Below are positions 33,855 through 45,200 of a stretch of DNA of 64,000 nt, one piece after another. Under the pieces are notes generated by a model. The model was not told the DNA's origin. It worked only from the letters and a program-made list of their open reading frames with translations, and did no database searches. The translations under genes and the position numbers were made by a program. Numbering within the stretch: position 1 is the stretch's first letter; each line of letters starts with the position of its first letter. The DNA is from Viridothelium virens (Eukaryota; Ascomycota; Dothideomycetes; Trypetheliales; Trypetheliaceae), in contig ML991839.1 of assembly GCA_010094025.1 (NCBI GenBank), positions 1-64,000 on the forward strand. Direction: 5' to 3'.

Positions 33855-34387
33855 TCAGACGCCAACCTAATGATATTAGTCTACGATGTGAAGGTGGGAG
33901 AAAGACAATACGAACCTGCCACGTGATAAGGGTGCTCTTCCCTTTGCTGGGTGCACCGGATGCATATGCCGTGATTTTGTTGAGCCAAGCATATTCAGTA
34001 CTTGCAGTCTCGAAGGTCAACAATACATTGGGTACATGGGCCTTCTCGGTGACCATAATGCTAGCGCCATCGTCTGTCTGCATAGTGTAGACTGCATCTA
34101 CATTTGATACCCCGCTCTCACTTGTGACACTCCATATGGTACCTCCATTGACTTTGCCTAAGAAGAGAAGATGATCAATCTCCAGGCCGATGGTATGCCT
34201 TTGGCGCGTTTCTTTGAATCTTGTGCTTACCGTTGAGCTTCGGACCTGCGAATGTTCCCCCAGTGATGGTGACCACCCTTCTTTGCCCTAGAGCAGTAGC
34301 TCCAACAATGACGGGAGGAGCAGCTTCAAGGTTGATATTGCACAAGTAGGTCAGAGCTGGGGGTGGTGGGGTAGATGCATCCGCCAT
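33855..34387 (-). CDS. DUF3237 (UPF0311) family protein
   Basis: Three exons, 34387-34231, 34157-33916 and a four-codon last exon 33866-33855, in matching phase, give about 136 residues. The sequence follows the DUF3237 pattern closely: LTYLCNINLEAAPPVIVGAT, then GQRRVVTITGGTFAGPKLNGK, then the conserved YTMQTDDGASIMV core and a final region ending in LITWQVGV. The family is a small beta-barrel of mostly unknown function. An in-frame ATG at 34480 would add 31 residues with a weakly amphipathic N-terminus. The start at 34387 fits the family better. It is divergently paired with FAD monooxygenase 2, which suggests joint expression in the pathway. No such gene belongs to the cercosporin or elsinochrome gene sets as I know them, so its role is open: perhaps an isomerase, cyclase or binding protein. 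Confidence 0.8.
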
Positions 34388-35189
34388 ACTGTTAGTGGAT
34401 AAGGCAAGCCGAGCCTGTCGATAACTTGGAAGAGCTGCAAGAAACTTGAGAGAAGATGACTCGAAGCTATGAAACGACACCTGAAGGCTTCACGGATGTA
34501 AGATAAGGAAATCGCTCTCACCGTCTCTTCCTTTTTTGGGTCGGGGGCCCGCACTTTATGCTGTTACTATTCGATCAAATCCCTGGCCAAATGCTGAGGA
34601 CCCTGCGGCTGTAGGGAGAGGTCGAGAACGCCTCGGGACGCGCGAGCTTGCAACACACATACTCCCGGAGCTTGCAGTTTCGTGTAAACAGACGACAATT
34701 AGCTATCTACGAGTAAGCTGACTCAAACCCATGCTTTGGGTGGACGGATGCAGTGGCGCATGGAAGTTCTGTCCACCAATTGATCCTGCGGATTCCGGGT
34801 TCCGTGGGATACCGGGAACCGACCAGGTGGGCCGCCAGAGGTAACGGGCCATTCCACAAACTTTTAGTGAGGAATCTAACTGTTGTTTGTGCAGTTAGTT
34901 AGAAGTTTGTGTTACTGTACAGGCCGAAACAGTCAACAGCAACGATCGTTCCTTTTCACGGACACCAAGCCGCCGAGGTTGAGCGAGCCTTGGGTCAGCT
35001 CGTAGCACTGGGCTAGACGCAAATGTGTTGCAGGGATATATTTAAATTTATATCTTAGATCAAAACTCCAGTTCGCACATCAAGTGCTGAAAGACCTCGT
35101 GCTAGCTAAAGTCTGCAAACCGCGCGTTGAATTACTACAGTTCAGATCAAGAGCTCTGAGAGACCAACCAAACAGAAAGCATTGGAAAA
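34388..35189. promoter_or_regulatory. Divergent promoter region of DUF3237 gene and FAD monooxygenase 2
   Basis: About 800 bases between divergent starts. A degenerate AflR-type match on the minus strand lies at 34812-34822. No gene is seen inside. Confidence 0.5.
34812..34822 (-). promoter_or_regulatory. Candidate AflR-type site TCG-N5-CGG (minus strand)
   Basis: On the plus strand it reads CCGGGAACCGA, so TCGGTTCCCGG on the minus strand. A weak single match to the consensus. Confidence 0.22.
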
Positions 35190-36859
35190 ATGACTGCACA
35201 GGATCTTCACGTCATTGTCATCGGTGCTGGTATGTCATTGCAATCTCAGAAAATGTTGCGCAAAAGAAAAATTTCGTGATACTGATCTTGTCTAGGCATT
35301 ACCGGCCTCCTGACCTGCCAGGGTCTCAAGAAGGTCTGGCTCTATCCTCATCCACACACGAAAGGTATTGAGAATTGACTGGTACCGCTTTCACAGGCTG
35401 GAATACGGTATTCCCTCTTCGAAAGAGATGTCTCGATGAACTATCGCAGTAATGAATGGACTATGGCTATCCATTGGGCACGACCCCTACTCAAAGATAT
35501 ACTGCCGGAGGAGATCTTCACAAAGCTAGCTACAATCGCGTGCAATCCTACTGCCGGAATTCATTCTGGCCTCTACCCCATCATAAACGGGGAGACAGGC
35601 GATATGATCACCGGCGTGCCATACACAGACGGCTTGCGAGTCCCACGCAGCAAGATGCGGGCAATGTGCGCTGAAGGAGTTGATGTCCAGGTAAGTCGTC
35701 ACTCTTTTGCCAGGATGTGCATTTGCACGTAAAGGCGTTTGCGTGCATCAGCTCCTCGGCAAAAACCGGCTGGCTTGAAGTGACCGTATGCTGAGATCGA
35801 ACTATGAATAGTACGGCAAAAAACTTACCGACGTTGCGTTCAACGAGAGTGGTAATGGAGTTATTGCGACCTTCGCCGACGGAACGCTTGTGTCTGGGAC
35901 CATGATCATAGGAACAGATGGACCTCGGTCTCGAGTGCGCGAAACTGCTATGAACAGTGCCGACAACGCCGCAGTGACCAAGTTTCCCATCTTCCATACC
36001 AACATGACCGTGTGCTACGGCGATGCCGAGAAAGCACAGTTTGTACGGCAGAAGTTCCCAACGAGTTATTTGGCGCTGAGCCAGAGATCATTCCACGCAT
36101 TTCAGTCAAGTAAGTGGAGAGACCATTCCTGCACCACGGCTGCTTTCTCCATAGGAGGCCAGGCTAATGACGAGTCACCGCAGTCTCCAGTATGCCTGAC
36201 GGCCCTGACCATCCGGAATCATGGATCTTCCACATGGCCATGGCATGGCTTGGTGAGAGCGACAACTCGATGAGTTACCCAGAACGACTAGCAATGATCA
36301 AGGAGCGGGCCAAAGGGCTTGGCGAGCCTGCTCGCTCTGCGTTCTTGTGGGTGCCGGATGACACTGAAGTGCACAAGGCCGATATCAGCTACTGGGTCAG
36401 CCAGACTTGGGACAATCGCAAGGGACGGTTGACTTTGGTTGGAGATGCCGCGCATCCGATGCCGCCATGTGAGATATCCCCTTTCATTCGATTTCGGTGC
36501 TTGATGGCGCAATCACCATGTGCTCTCGATTCATCACCTACTCAACTTTTGCACGAAGCTTTACTAACTTCGAGCTACTAGATCGCGGCCAGGGGCTTAA
36601 CCATTGCATTTGCGACGTCTCCCATCTGCTGGAAGGCTTGAAAGGTCTTCGGGATGGGAGCACGTCTCTTGCTGAGGTCGTCCGCGTGTACGAGAAGGAA
36701 ATGATTCCCCGTGGAAAGGAAGAGGTTAGCTGCTCAGTGGAAAACGGACTAACGCTCCATGACTGGAACAAAATCCAGGAGAGTCCGGTCTTCAGGCGTG
36801 GATTCAAGCCTATGGACGGGCACAGCAATGTCAAGGAAGAAATTGTGGAGCCAGCTTAA
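35190..36859 (+). CDS. FAD-dependent monooxygenase 2 (CTB7-type)
   Basis: Six exons: 35190-35229, 35296-35333, 35397-35690, 35812-36109, 36184-36468 and 36582-36859. All phases match, giving about 410 residues. The N-terminus is a clean FAD motif (VIVIGAGITGLLTCQGLKKAG), with the first intron splitting the GxGxxG. The acidic end of the Rossmann strand is LFERD. The DG motif is IIGTDGPRSR and the third motif is LVGDAAHPMPPYRGQGLN, which is assembled across the fifth intron. It is a class A flavin hydroxylase like CTB7 and salicylate hydroxylases. It lacks a signal peptide, so it should be cytosolic, unlike monooxygenase 1. It probably hydroxylates or oxidises the naphthalene intermediate. The divergent partner is the DUF3237 protein. 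Confidence 0.88.
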
Positions 36860-38161
36860 ACTCAGATCTCGGATGCACGTAAATAGAAATTTGCTGGCGT
36901 TTGGTGCTATTCAGTGCGGGGGGATAGTTAGTGAAGTGGGACTAAGAATTTAATTTTAGGATTACTCCATTCATTGATCTGCCAAAAAAAAAAAAAGAAA
37001 AAGCTCCCTGGACTCCACAGTCGCGCAACATAACTCCTATCAGTAGCTTATTCATTCTGAAATCTTGGTTTCATCCACTACGAGCAACGGTAAGATCAGG
37101 ACGCCAGTATGAGGCGGGACCTGGAACTTAGTCAACAGTACATAATGGCATGCCTTACGATACTGCAACACGCCTCATTTCGATGGGTTCGCATTCCGCA
37201 TGTCAGGTATCGTAGGTAGGTAGTCCGGCAACGCGTTGTGAATGCTTCTCCAGGTGGCACCCCATCACAACTCAGTGCCGGCCCAAGAGATTGATTGGTG
37301 AAAATTCTACGCACGGAGTCTTCGTAGGATCTCGCGCTAAGGGTCGCACACGACGCACACGTGTGGAGGGTAGCGTAGATGCAGATTCATACCCTGAAAA
37401 GCTCGGTTATTCTCGCTTGATTTGCGAACGCAGGGCCTGCTAGGCCGCTGAGTTGAGACAGTGTTGTTGGTGGTCGGGTGGGCGGTCCCTCCACTCTACC
37501 TACTCTAAGCATGTTCATCCAGTGCGCCGGGAAGTCTGATCTGCAGGGTTCAGCCGTCGATGCACTACTAAAGTGGGACCTGCAGCTGAGACCTCGCGCC
37601 CACGAGGAGCTTACCGACGGCCGAGAGCGACTAATGCAGCATTGCACGTGGATTCCTGGTTGAGTCGCTAGGTGCCGAGGTACTAAGTCGACTTCGACTT
37701 CCGAATCGCGTTGTCAGCGATGCATGCTGTGGCTGTGCTCATTGGCGAGCAATGCGGGTTAAGGTGGGTACACTAGCCATTCTTGCTTTCGGACGGCGGA
37801 CCCCGGAGGCCGTGTTGGAATGGCTTCCATAACCATCGTGCCCATCTATCTCGAGCGGAACTCGTTGGCGGAGGGGAGGGTCCCGGCGCGGTCCGAATGC
37901 TTGGGGTTAGTATGGTCAAGCCCCTCCGGATTATTCTTGCGTAGACCTTGCTGCTGGTGTGCTTAATCAGGGACTGGTCCGAGCCAGAGCTGAAAGCTGC
38001 CGTCCACAGTCCGTCAGGCAAAGACATCCCCGCGATGTTGGTATAGCTCATTCAGACTGCTTGTTGGCGACAGTGCTGGTGTCCGTAGATTGATTTCATA
38101 ACGTAGCACATTTGTCTGTCCGGTTAGAGACTCTTGCATCTCCAGACCTACCACGACCACA
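36860..38161. other. 1.3-kb intergenic region upstream of O-methyltransferase 2
   Basis: Holds a 13-bp poly-A tract at 36984-36996, then GC-richer sequence at 37380-38050 with overlapping open frames that look non-coding, and a perfect AflR-type site at 37694-37704. No gene is recognised. Confidence 0.45.
37694..37704. promoter_or_regulatory. Candidate AflR-type operator TCG-N5-CGA
   Basis: TCGACTTCCGA is a perfect TCG-N5-CGA site about 460 bases before the methyltransferase 2 start. This form is expected about once per 4 kb. Confidence 0.33.
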
Positions 38162-39833
38162 ATGTCTACCAAGCATTCAGATGACCTCGTGCACACCGCC
38201 GAGGAGATCCTTACGCGCACCTCGCAACTTGCGAAACAGCTCTCCCAACGCTCCATTACCCCTCCCAGCCTTGCCGTCGGCGCTAACTCCGATCTGTGGA
38301 CTACGCACGATGGAGAGATTGAGGCCTTACGATCCGCTACACTCGCATTGACGCAGCGTCTGGACAATCTGCTTGAGGGTCCTCACGGCGTCATTCATGA
38401 ATACGTTTCGACCAACTGGGAGTACGGTGCGCTGTACACGCTACTTGAGTTTGATATCTTGGATAAGATTCCTCTCGACGGCTCTTCAGTGCCGGCTACT
38501 CGACTTGCGGAACAGGCTGGACTGCCATGGGAGAAGCTCTTACGTATCTGTCGCCTAGTTGCAACTACCGGCATATTGCAGGAACCTGAAGAGGGTCTTT
38601 TCGCCCATACAGCCATCTCGGAGATATTGGTGAAAGACCCTGGGTTCAGCAGTTGGGTTGGATTCCAGTATGTTACCCCACACGCTCATCTATATGCCCA
38701 AAGATGCCGTCGCCAATGTGGCATCCACTTCGAAGTCTCGACTGACATTGGTTGCACTTCTTTTTTAGATTATTCGAGACGAGAGTCGCGAGCGCGAATC
38801 TTGCAGATTCGCTCAAGAAGCCTAATCCATACTGGACCGGCCAGGCTGCATTCGAGTACGCGTAAGTATCAATAATCTGTCGACAAGACGCGCACCTGGA
38901 GGTGATCTTGCCGAAATAAAGTCCAAACTAAAAGCCGAGTGTGTAGGTGGGGAATGCCCATGTACACCTGGCACGCAAAGAATCCCGAGAAAGGCAAACG
39001 GTTTGCCCAAGCCATGCAAAGCGTATCACAGGGTAAGCTCACAAGTCTCTCGCTCGAATATCGTGTCCATACTGATGAAATTGATTCAGGCCTCGACCCA
39101 GGAAATGGTATGATAATTGACTGGCTCACCGATCGTCGAAATGCGGGTCAAGACAGCAAAGGCCGTCTTATAGAGGTTTCGGGAAAGACCGGATCTTTCT
39201 CTCAGCAGCTTGCCACTATTTTCCCGAATCTCAATTTTGAGGTTCAGGACACATCGTTGGAGCTGCTTCGGCAGGGAGAGCAAAAGATTGATCCGAGCCT
39301 TGCTGAGCGTGTGCAATTTCGTCAGCGTGATCTCTTTACCCAGCGCTCCGCTAAGGAGATGGGGGAGAGCGAGCGCAGTTTCACATCCACAGTTTTTCTC
39401 TTACGCGGCGTGTTGTGGAACCTTCCTGACAGTGAAGCCATCAAGTTACTGCAGAGCTTCTTACCGGCAATGCAACGTCACGATAGGCCATTGCTCCTCA
39501 TCAGCGATCTAGTCTCTCCCAAATGGGGGACTTTCGAGCCCCACGTTGAGAGAGCCTTCCGGCGCCGAGACGTGACCCTCATGACAATGCACAATGTAAA
39601 GCAGCGAACTGCGACTGAATGGGATGAATTGATCCGCAGCGCTAGTCCACAATTTAAGGTAAGTGCTGTTGCAGCAGTTCATGTATTACGACTCTTCCAT
39701 TCCATCTCTCCACTCAATTGTATACTGCTGGCTGACCATGTATGCATGTCTGTAGGTAACTTACCGCGAAAAATATTCGTCACACAGCTGTCGAGGTCTG
39801 TGGCAAGTTGAACTAGGCGACCATTCAGGTTAG
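38162..39833 (+). CDS. O-methyltransferase-like protein 2, catalytic histidine lost
   Basis: Exons 38162-38667, 38769-38861, 38947-39032, 39090-39658 and 39756-39833 give about 443 residues, close to the CTB2 family length. The intron 39033-39089 is 57 nt and in frame, so it could be retained. It is removed here because the extra residues would interrupt a conserved helix. The winged-helix N-terminus and the overall fold are clear. The SAM-binding loop is altered to IEVSGKTGSFSQQ (near residue 256). At the catalytic site, where the two other methyltransferases here read LHDW(S/P)D, it reads GVLWNLPDSEA (near 338): His to Trp, Asp to Asn, Trp to Leu. The frame is otherwise intact, so this is a maintained protein, not simple decay. 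It may be a non-methylating enzyme, a cyclase-like pseudo-methyltransferase or a binding partner. Confidence 0.82.
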
Positions 39834-40217
39834 CAAACTAGCGGACGTGGTCAAGGCTCTTTCATGTGAACAAGATCTAGCAATTCAGTTTAGCCTTGAA
39901 ATGCCAGAAAACTCCGTGATAATTTAGGGGTACATCTTTCGACGATCATTTGTGTTAGGAGTTGCCTTAATCCATTGCACTGTTTGGGTAAGCTAGATCC
40001 ATCCCGGAACGGGTTTTTAGCCTATGGATTTTTAATTCAGCCGTCCGATTACGAAATCTTGAGACATTTGCCTTACTCTGTAGACTGCACATTCCCAAGC
40101 ATTGGAGAAACTGAGTAAATTGCTGATGATATCTGTACAAAAGGCGGCGATGCTCAATATCGCTTAAAGAAAGGTTTCACACCCTTAATACATTATGGCA
40201 GATGATGTATCAATGTT
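39834..40217. other. Convergent intergenic region (O-methyltransferase 2 / EthD gene)
   Basis: About 380 AT-rich bases between convergent stops. Nothing is recognised beyond likely 3' untranslated sequence. Confidence 0.5.
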
Positions 40218-40705
40218 CTACGACGTTACTTGGCCATCTGCGACATGCTCCTCAAACCAACCCATCGCAAACTTGGTCCTCTTAGGATCAGCAAAATTGG
40301 CATGATCAGGATTGACGACGTTGATAAAGTGCGGATCTTGCCGTGCTCGAAGATAGTCTTCAACGTCCTTGAAAACAATCTGTATGACGGCGTCACAGTC
40401 GGATATGCTTTCAGTCGGGAAACGGTCGCCATAGATCGTGTTGAACATAGGTTTTGACTCGGTAGTGTTATGTTGCTTTTTGGACGGAACATATCAGTCT
40501 CACCGCAGAGGTGGACAATGGGAGTAGCTAAGGAACCATAATTGCTCACCATAGTGTAAGACACAATGTCATTGTTTGCTAACAGAGCCTTGAGATATCC
40601 CGCGTGAGTCTTGCTGATGTAGTCATGATAGTCTTTCTCCTCCATACCCTCCTTCCTGCAACTGAAAATGGTGATTGCATACAGCTTTCGACTCTGGACT
40701 GCCAT
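40218..40705 (-). CDS. EthD-domain protein (CTB10-type)
   Basis: Two exons, 40705-40550 and 40475-40218, in phase 0 across a GTGAGC-type intron, give about 137 residues. The pattern matches the EthD/dimeric alpha-beta barrel family: an opening beta-strand (KLYAITIFSCRK), the DYHDYISKTHAGYLK helix, then the VSYTM/QHN strand completed across the intron, the DCDAVIQIVFKDVEDYL segment and the final DPDH...FADPKRT region. Small EthD proteins in fungal aromatic polyketide clusters catalyse decarboxylation, dehydration or anthrone-type oxidation. CTB10 is required late in cercosporin formation. An in-frame ATG at 40792 would add a hydrophobic leader but is not needed for the domain. It is divergent from NR-PKS 2. 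Confidence 0.83.
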
Positions 40706-41432
40706 CTGTGCTAGTAGTTTTTCAGACGAGACACCGAGACTTGCTTTGAAATGAGCGATAACAAATATGTGTGCAAGCAAAGAGAGGCGCACTACTCTGT
40801 ACAGCTATTGGAGCAAGCTTAGAAGTGCAGGCGAGACGTCAGAACTAGTACTGTATCAGACAATACTCCGCTGCGCTTAGATGTAGGACCGTCTGCAAGA
40901 CTCCTTCTGCCAGAGAGGCCACAGAAGATCCGGTTTTCACACGGTGAGAAGGCCGACCCGGGCCCCGGAATCCCATTTCTTGACTAATTAATGCCCGAAC
41001 GTTCGGAAGAAGCTAGTGCATGCGAGCACACCAAGCAATAAGCGCAGACTCTCGATCCAGTGTTTGAGTCTGATATCAGCTCTTCCAAATACTCCAGAAC
41101 AAGCACGCAGTGCCCTGAATCATCGTCCCTGACGATGTACCTCAGCCACGGCCTAGAAGAGCTGTCGAATGAGACGCAAAAAGAACACGCGAGGCGCACA
41201 GCTACTCCACGTTGTTGATGGCGCGTGGCTGGGGACCGTATCGCTGACATGAGCAGTCCCAGCTAACGTCCCAGGGTGCCCGGTTGCAAGCACTGACAAC
41301 GACCTAAGTCAACCGCATTCGCATCAGTCAAACGAGACAGAACCGCTCTGGTGGGCCGCTTGTTGATAACTCATCTACCCAACACCCTACTGCAAAGTGC
41401 ATGTGGGCAGAGCGGCGAAGACCCTGAGGGGG

Positions 41433-41468
41433 CCAGGATGCCGGGGTGCCGGGATGCCGGGGTGCTGC
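41433..41468. repeat. Imperfect GC-rich tandem repeat (GGATGCCGGGGTGCC units)
   Basis: About two and a half imperfect copies of a 15-bp unit of the type GGATGCCGGGGTGCC. Confidence 0.7.
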
Positions 41469-42043
41469 CGAATTCCTGCTCCTGCTCCTTCCTTAGCTAC
41501 TGTTGCTGCTGCCCTTGCGCGTTGGCGCGCCCGCTCTGATCACCACGGCCTTTGCTATTCTTGGTACTTATCTGGAATCGACAACGTGCTCACGCACACG
41601 CTCCAAAGTTTCAGGCCCTTGTCGCTCATCTCGTACGCTCTGTCCACGCGAAAGGTCCGAAACGAGGATTCGTTATGGGCCGGTTACCTCAACTCCACGG
41701 TACCCTCTTACCCCAGCTGGAAAGCCTACGCGTCTTGGGACGATGGGTCCTTACCAAGCCCCAACCACCAAGCTCCTCAGCCAAGGGTCGTACCGAGACG
41801 TCGCAACGACACAGCAAGCTAGAGAGAGACGGACGGTGAGAATTCAAAATGATAAACCAGGCGTTCTTCGACTGGTGTTGAGGTGGCGTCCGCTAAGAAT
41901 CGAAGATTACTAGTCTTTCATTCCTTCCAACGTCTTCCACAACCGCTCCCGCCCTCAGCCCGCTCACATCATTCCCTACCGAGTTAATCCGAACAGCATC
42001 ATGCACGCGAGACCGGCGCCTTTATCATGATCAATTTCGGCCT

Positions 42044-42054
42044 CCGTCGTCCGA
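42044..42054 (-). promoter_or_regulatory. Candidate AflR-type site TCG-N5-CGG (minus strand)
   Basis: On the plus strand it reads CCGTCGTCCGA. It lies about 230 bases before the NR-PKS 2 start. A single match to a degenerate consensus. Confidence 0.24.
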
Positions 42055-42286
42055 GGCGGCATGGAGCTGCTGCCTGCAGGTGAGGCATAGGGCATGGTCC
42101 ATGCAGCCGCCCAGAAGTTTGCTTCTTTGGGTGGTACTTAACGGTTGTATCATAGCTCGATAATCATAGGCATTGTTTACAACCTACATATAGGCTCAGG
42201 CTCGGTCTCAGGCTTAGGTTCTGTATACCTCCATGCCTACTCAACTCCCAGGCCTCAACACGTCTCAACACGTCTGAACACCAAAC

Positions 42287-45200
42287 ATGGCTCCCATTAC
42301 TGGAGCCGATAGTCTCCCGAGGGAAAGCCAGATACTTCTCTTCGGTGACCTCAGTTTAATCCAGTTCGAGGAACCCTTGCGTCGCTTGTTGCATGTCAAA
42401 ACCAATGCTTTGCTTACTTCTTTCTTTGACCGTGTTAACTATTCTCTCCGGAGGCTAATTGAAATTCTCCCTATCAAACAACAAAATCTTTTCCCTCATT
42501 TCACCACACTTATCGATCTGCTCTCCAGATTAGGCGAGACTCCGGGCACAGCAGTCCTGAGGTTTTGCCTGCTGAGCGTTCATGAAGTGGCCCAATTCAT
42601 CGAGTAAGTTACAGCCAGTGGACTCTGCCCAGATCCTGTTATCTATTCTCACCCGTCCACGCTGTGTTTGCTGATCGTGAATGGCAGATACTATGGGGAT
42701 GGATCCAGATCATATCCATCGCCATCCAACACCTATGTGATTGGCCCGTGTACTGGTGGCTTCGCTGCTGCAGCTATCAGTTGTTCACAAAACCTCCCCG
42801 ATGTTATACCTAATGGAGTGGAAGCAGTGACTGCAGCATTCAGGACTGCCCTTCGCTCGTATCTGATCGGCGACGGTCTCTCAAGAGCACAGTCTACCCA
42901 GTCAAAGTCCTGGTCAGCTGCTCTGAGTGCTCAGGGTGACCTCGATATCGAGGGAATGTTAAACGAATATGCAAAGACCAAGGTCAGAAACTTATATGGT
43001 ACACATTTCTTGCAAGAAACTTACCGTACTCGACCACAGACGCCCCTTCGTGACTCGACACTCTGGCTAAGTGCCACCACTCCCGGTAAAGCAACGACCT
43101 TGAGCGGACGGCCTTCTGTCCTGCAAGATTTTGTATCGACAAATTCGAACAGGCTCAAATCTCGCTTCCTGGATATTCATTCGCCATATCATGCAGCTCG
43201 ACTTTTCGACGCTGATGATGTAGAGCAAATTGTGGGCAAAATCCATCATCAGTCCAGGACCCGGCAGATACCTAGGATTCCTCTACTTTCATCATCGACT
43301 GGAGAGGTCGTCGAGGCTCCCGATTTCCCCAGCTTGCTTCGAATTGTGATAGAGGAAGCACTGCGAGAACCCATCCGGTGGGAGGCAGTATTATCGTCAT
43401 GCCGCACGCTCTTAGCAGAAACGCGGACAAAAAGTTGCACTATTTTGCCTTTTTCGAGCAACGCTGCCTCGATGGTCTCTACGACACTGGCCAAAGATAC
43501 AAATATCCACATTGACGTTGAAGATTTGTCGTCTCAGGCTACCCACAAAATTCCCTCAGCGCCCACGGGCCGCTTCGAGCATTCTAGGATCGCTATTGTC
43601 GGCTACTCTGGCCGTTTCCCATCCGCGGAATCGAATGAAAAATTCTGGGAGCTGCTAAAGGCCGGTCGTGATGTGCATCGCGAGATCCCGGCCGATAGGT
43701 TCGACTGGAAAGCACACTGGGATCCCACTGGGAAGAAGAAAAATACGAGCCGTGTCAAGTATGGATGCTTCATAGACGAGCCAGGTCTCTTCGATCCACG
43801 CTTCTTCAACATGTCTCCACGCGAGGCTGAGAATACCGACCCGGCTCAGCGGTTGGCCATCACAACGACCTACGAGGCCATGGAAATGGCAGGTATGGTA
43901 CGCAATAGAACTCCAAGCACCCAACAAGATCGTATCGGAGTCTTTTTCGGTACTACCAGTGATGACTGGAGAGAGGTAAATAGCGGACAAGACGTTGGAA
44001 CATATTTCATCCCAGGTGGGAACCGGGCTTTTGTGCCAGGGCGTATCAGGTGAGTAGCCAGATCATAATTCTTTATCTTCTCTTTGAACATTTGACGAGA
44101 GTGAGAAAGAGACTGACTTGATTATCAGTTACTTTTTCCGTTTCTCTGGACCCAGTCTTAGTATCGATACAGCCTGCTCGTCAAGTTTCGCCGCCATTCA
44201 GGCTGCATGCAGTTACCTTTGGAAGGGTGACTGTGATACCGCTGTTGCTGGCGGCACAAATGTCCTCACCAATCCGGACAACTTCGCTGGTTTGGATCGG
44301 GCTCACTTTTTGTCAACAACCGGTGAGTCAATTTTGTTTCAAGCTCTCTACAGGGCTATTGAAGGGCTATAATTTCTAATTAGATCATCCATTCAGGAAA
44401 TTGCAACGCCTTCGACGACGGAGCTAATGGCTACTGTCGTTCGGACGCCGTTGGCTCGGTCATTCTCAAGCGTCTTGAAGATGCTGAGGCAGACAACGAC
44501 CCTATCTTCGGAGTCATTGTTGGCACGAATACAAACCATTGTGGACAAACGGACAGTATTACGCGTCCGCACGAGGGTGATCAATCTAGCGTATTCAAGC
44601 GCATCATTCGACATAGCGATATTGACCCACTTGACGTGAGCTATATTGAGATGCATGGCACCGGAACGCAGGCTGGCGATGCTACCGAGATGAATTCAGT
44701 CATGTCGGTCTTCGTGCCCGAGTACAAGAGAACGACCGAGCGACCAGCTCGACCCTTGTATATCGGGTCGGCCAAGGCAAACATCGGGCATGCGGAGTCA
44801 GCGTCGGGTGTATCATCGCTGATCAAAGTGCTCATGATGATGAAGCACAGCGAGATTCCTCCTCACTGTGGTATCAAGACCAAGATCAACCACAACTACC
44901 CGCTGGACCTTGCCCAGCGTGGCATCAACATCGCATTTGAGACGACCCCGTGGCAACGCAAGGACAAGAAGCGGGCTGCTTTCCTCAACAACTTCAGCGC
45001 TGCTGGCGGAAATACGGCAATACTAGTTGAAGATGCCCCCGAGCGGCGCTCGAAGCAAATTGGAGCTTCGACCACTGAGAAAGACTCTCGCTCCGTTCAC
45101 ATTGTCGCCGTGACCGCCAAGACGTCTAAGTCCTTGACTGGCAACATCAACTCTCTGATTGCTTACCTCGAGAAAAATCCTTCCACCTCGCTTGGGGCTC

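Larger units (their letters stand above)
40706..42286. promoter_or_regulatory. Divergent promoter region of EthD gene and NR-PKS 2
   Basis: About 1.6 kb between divergent starts. Open frames at 41350-41910 come from GC-rich repetitive sequence and overlap in several phases, so I do not call them genes. A short imperfect repeat (41433-41468) and a degenerate AflR-type site (42044-42054) are present. Confidence 0.5.

Noticed and set aside
41351-41913. Three overlapping plus-strand open frames of 60-140 codons
   Set aside because: All three phases are open at once because of GC-rich repetitive sequence. There is no domain, no conserved-looking composition, and the stretch lies in a divergent promoter.
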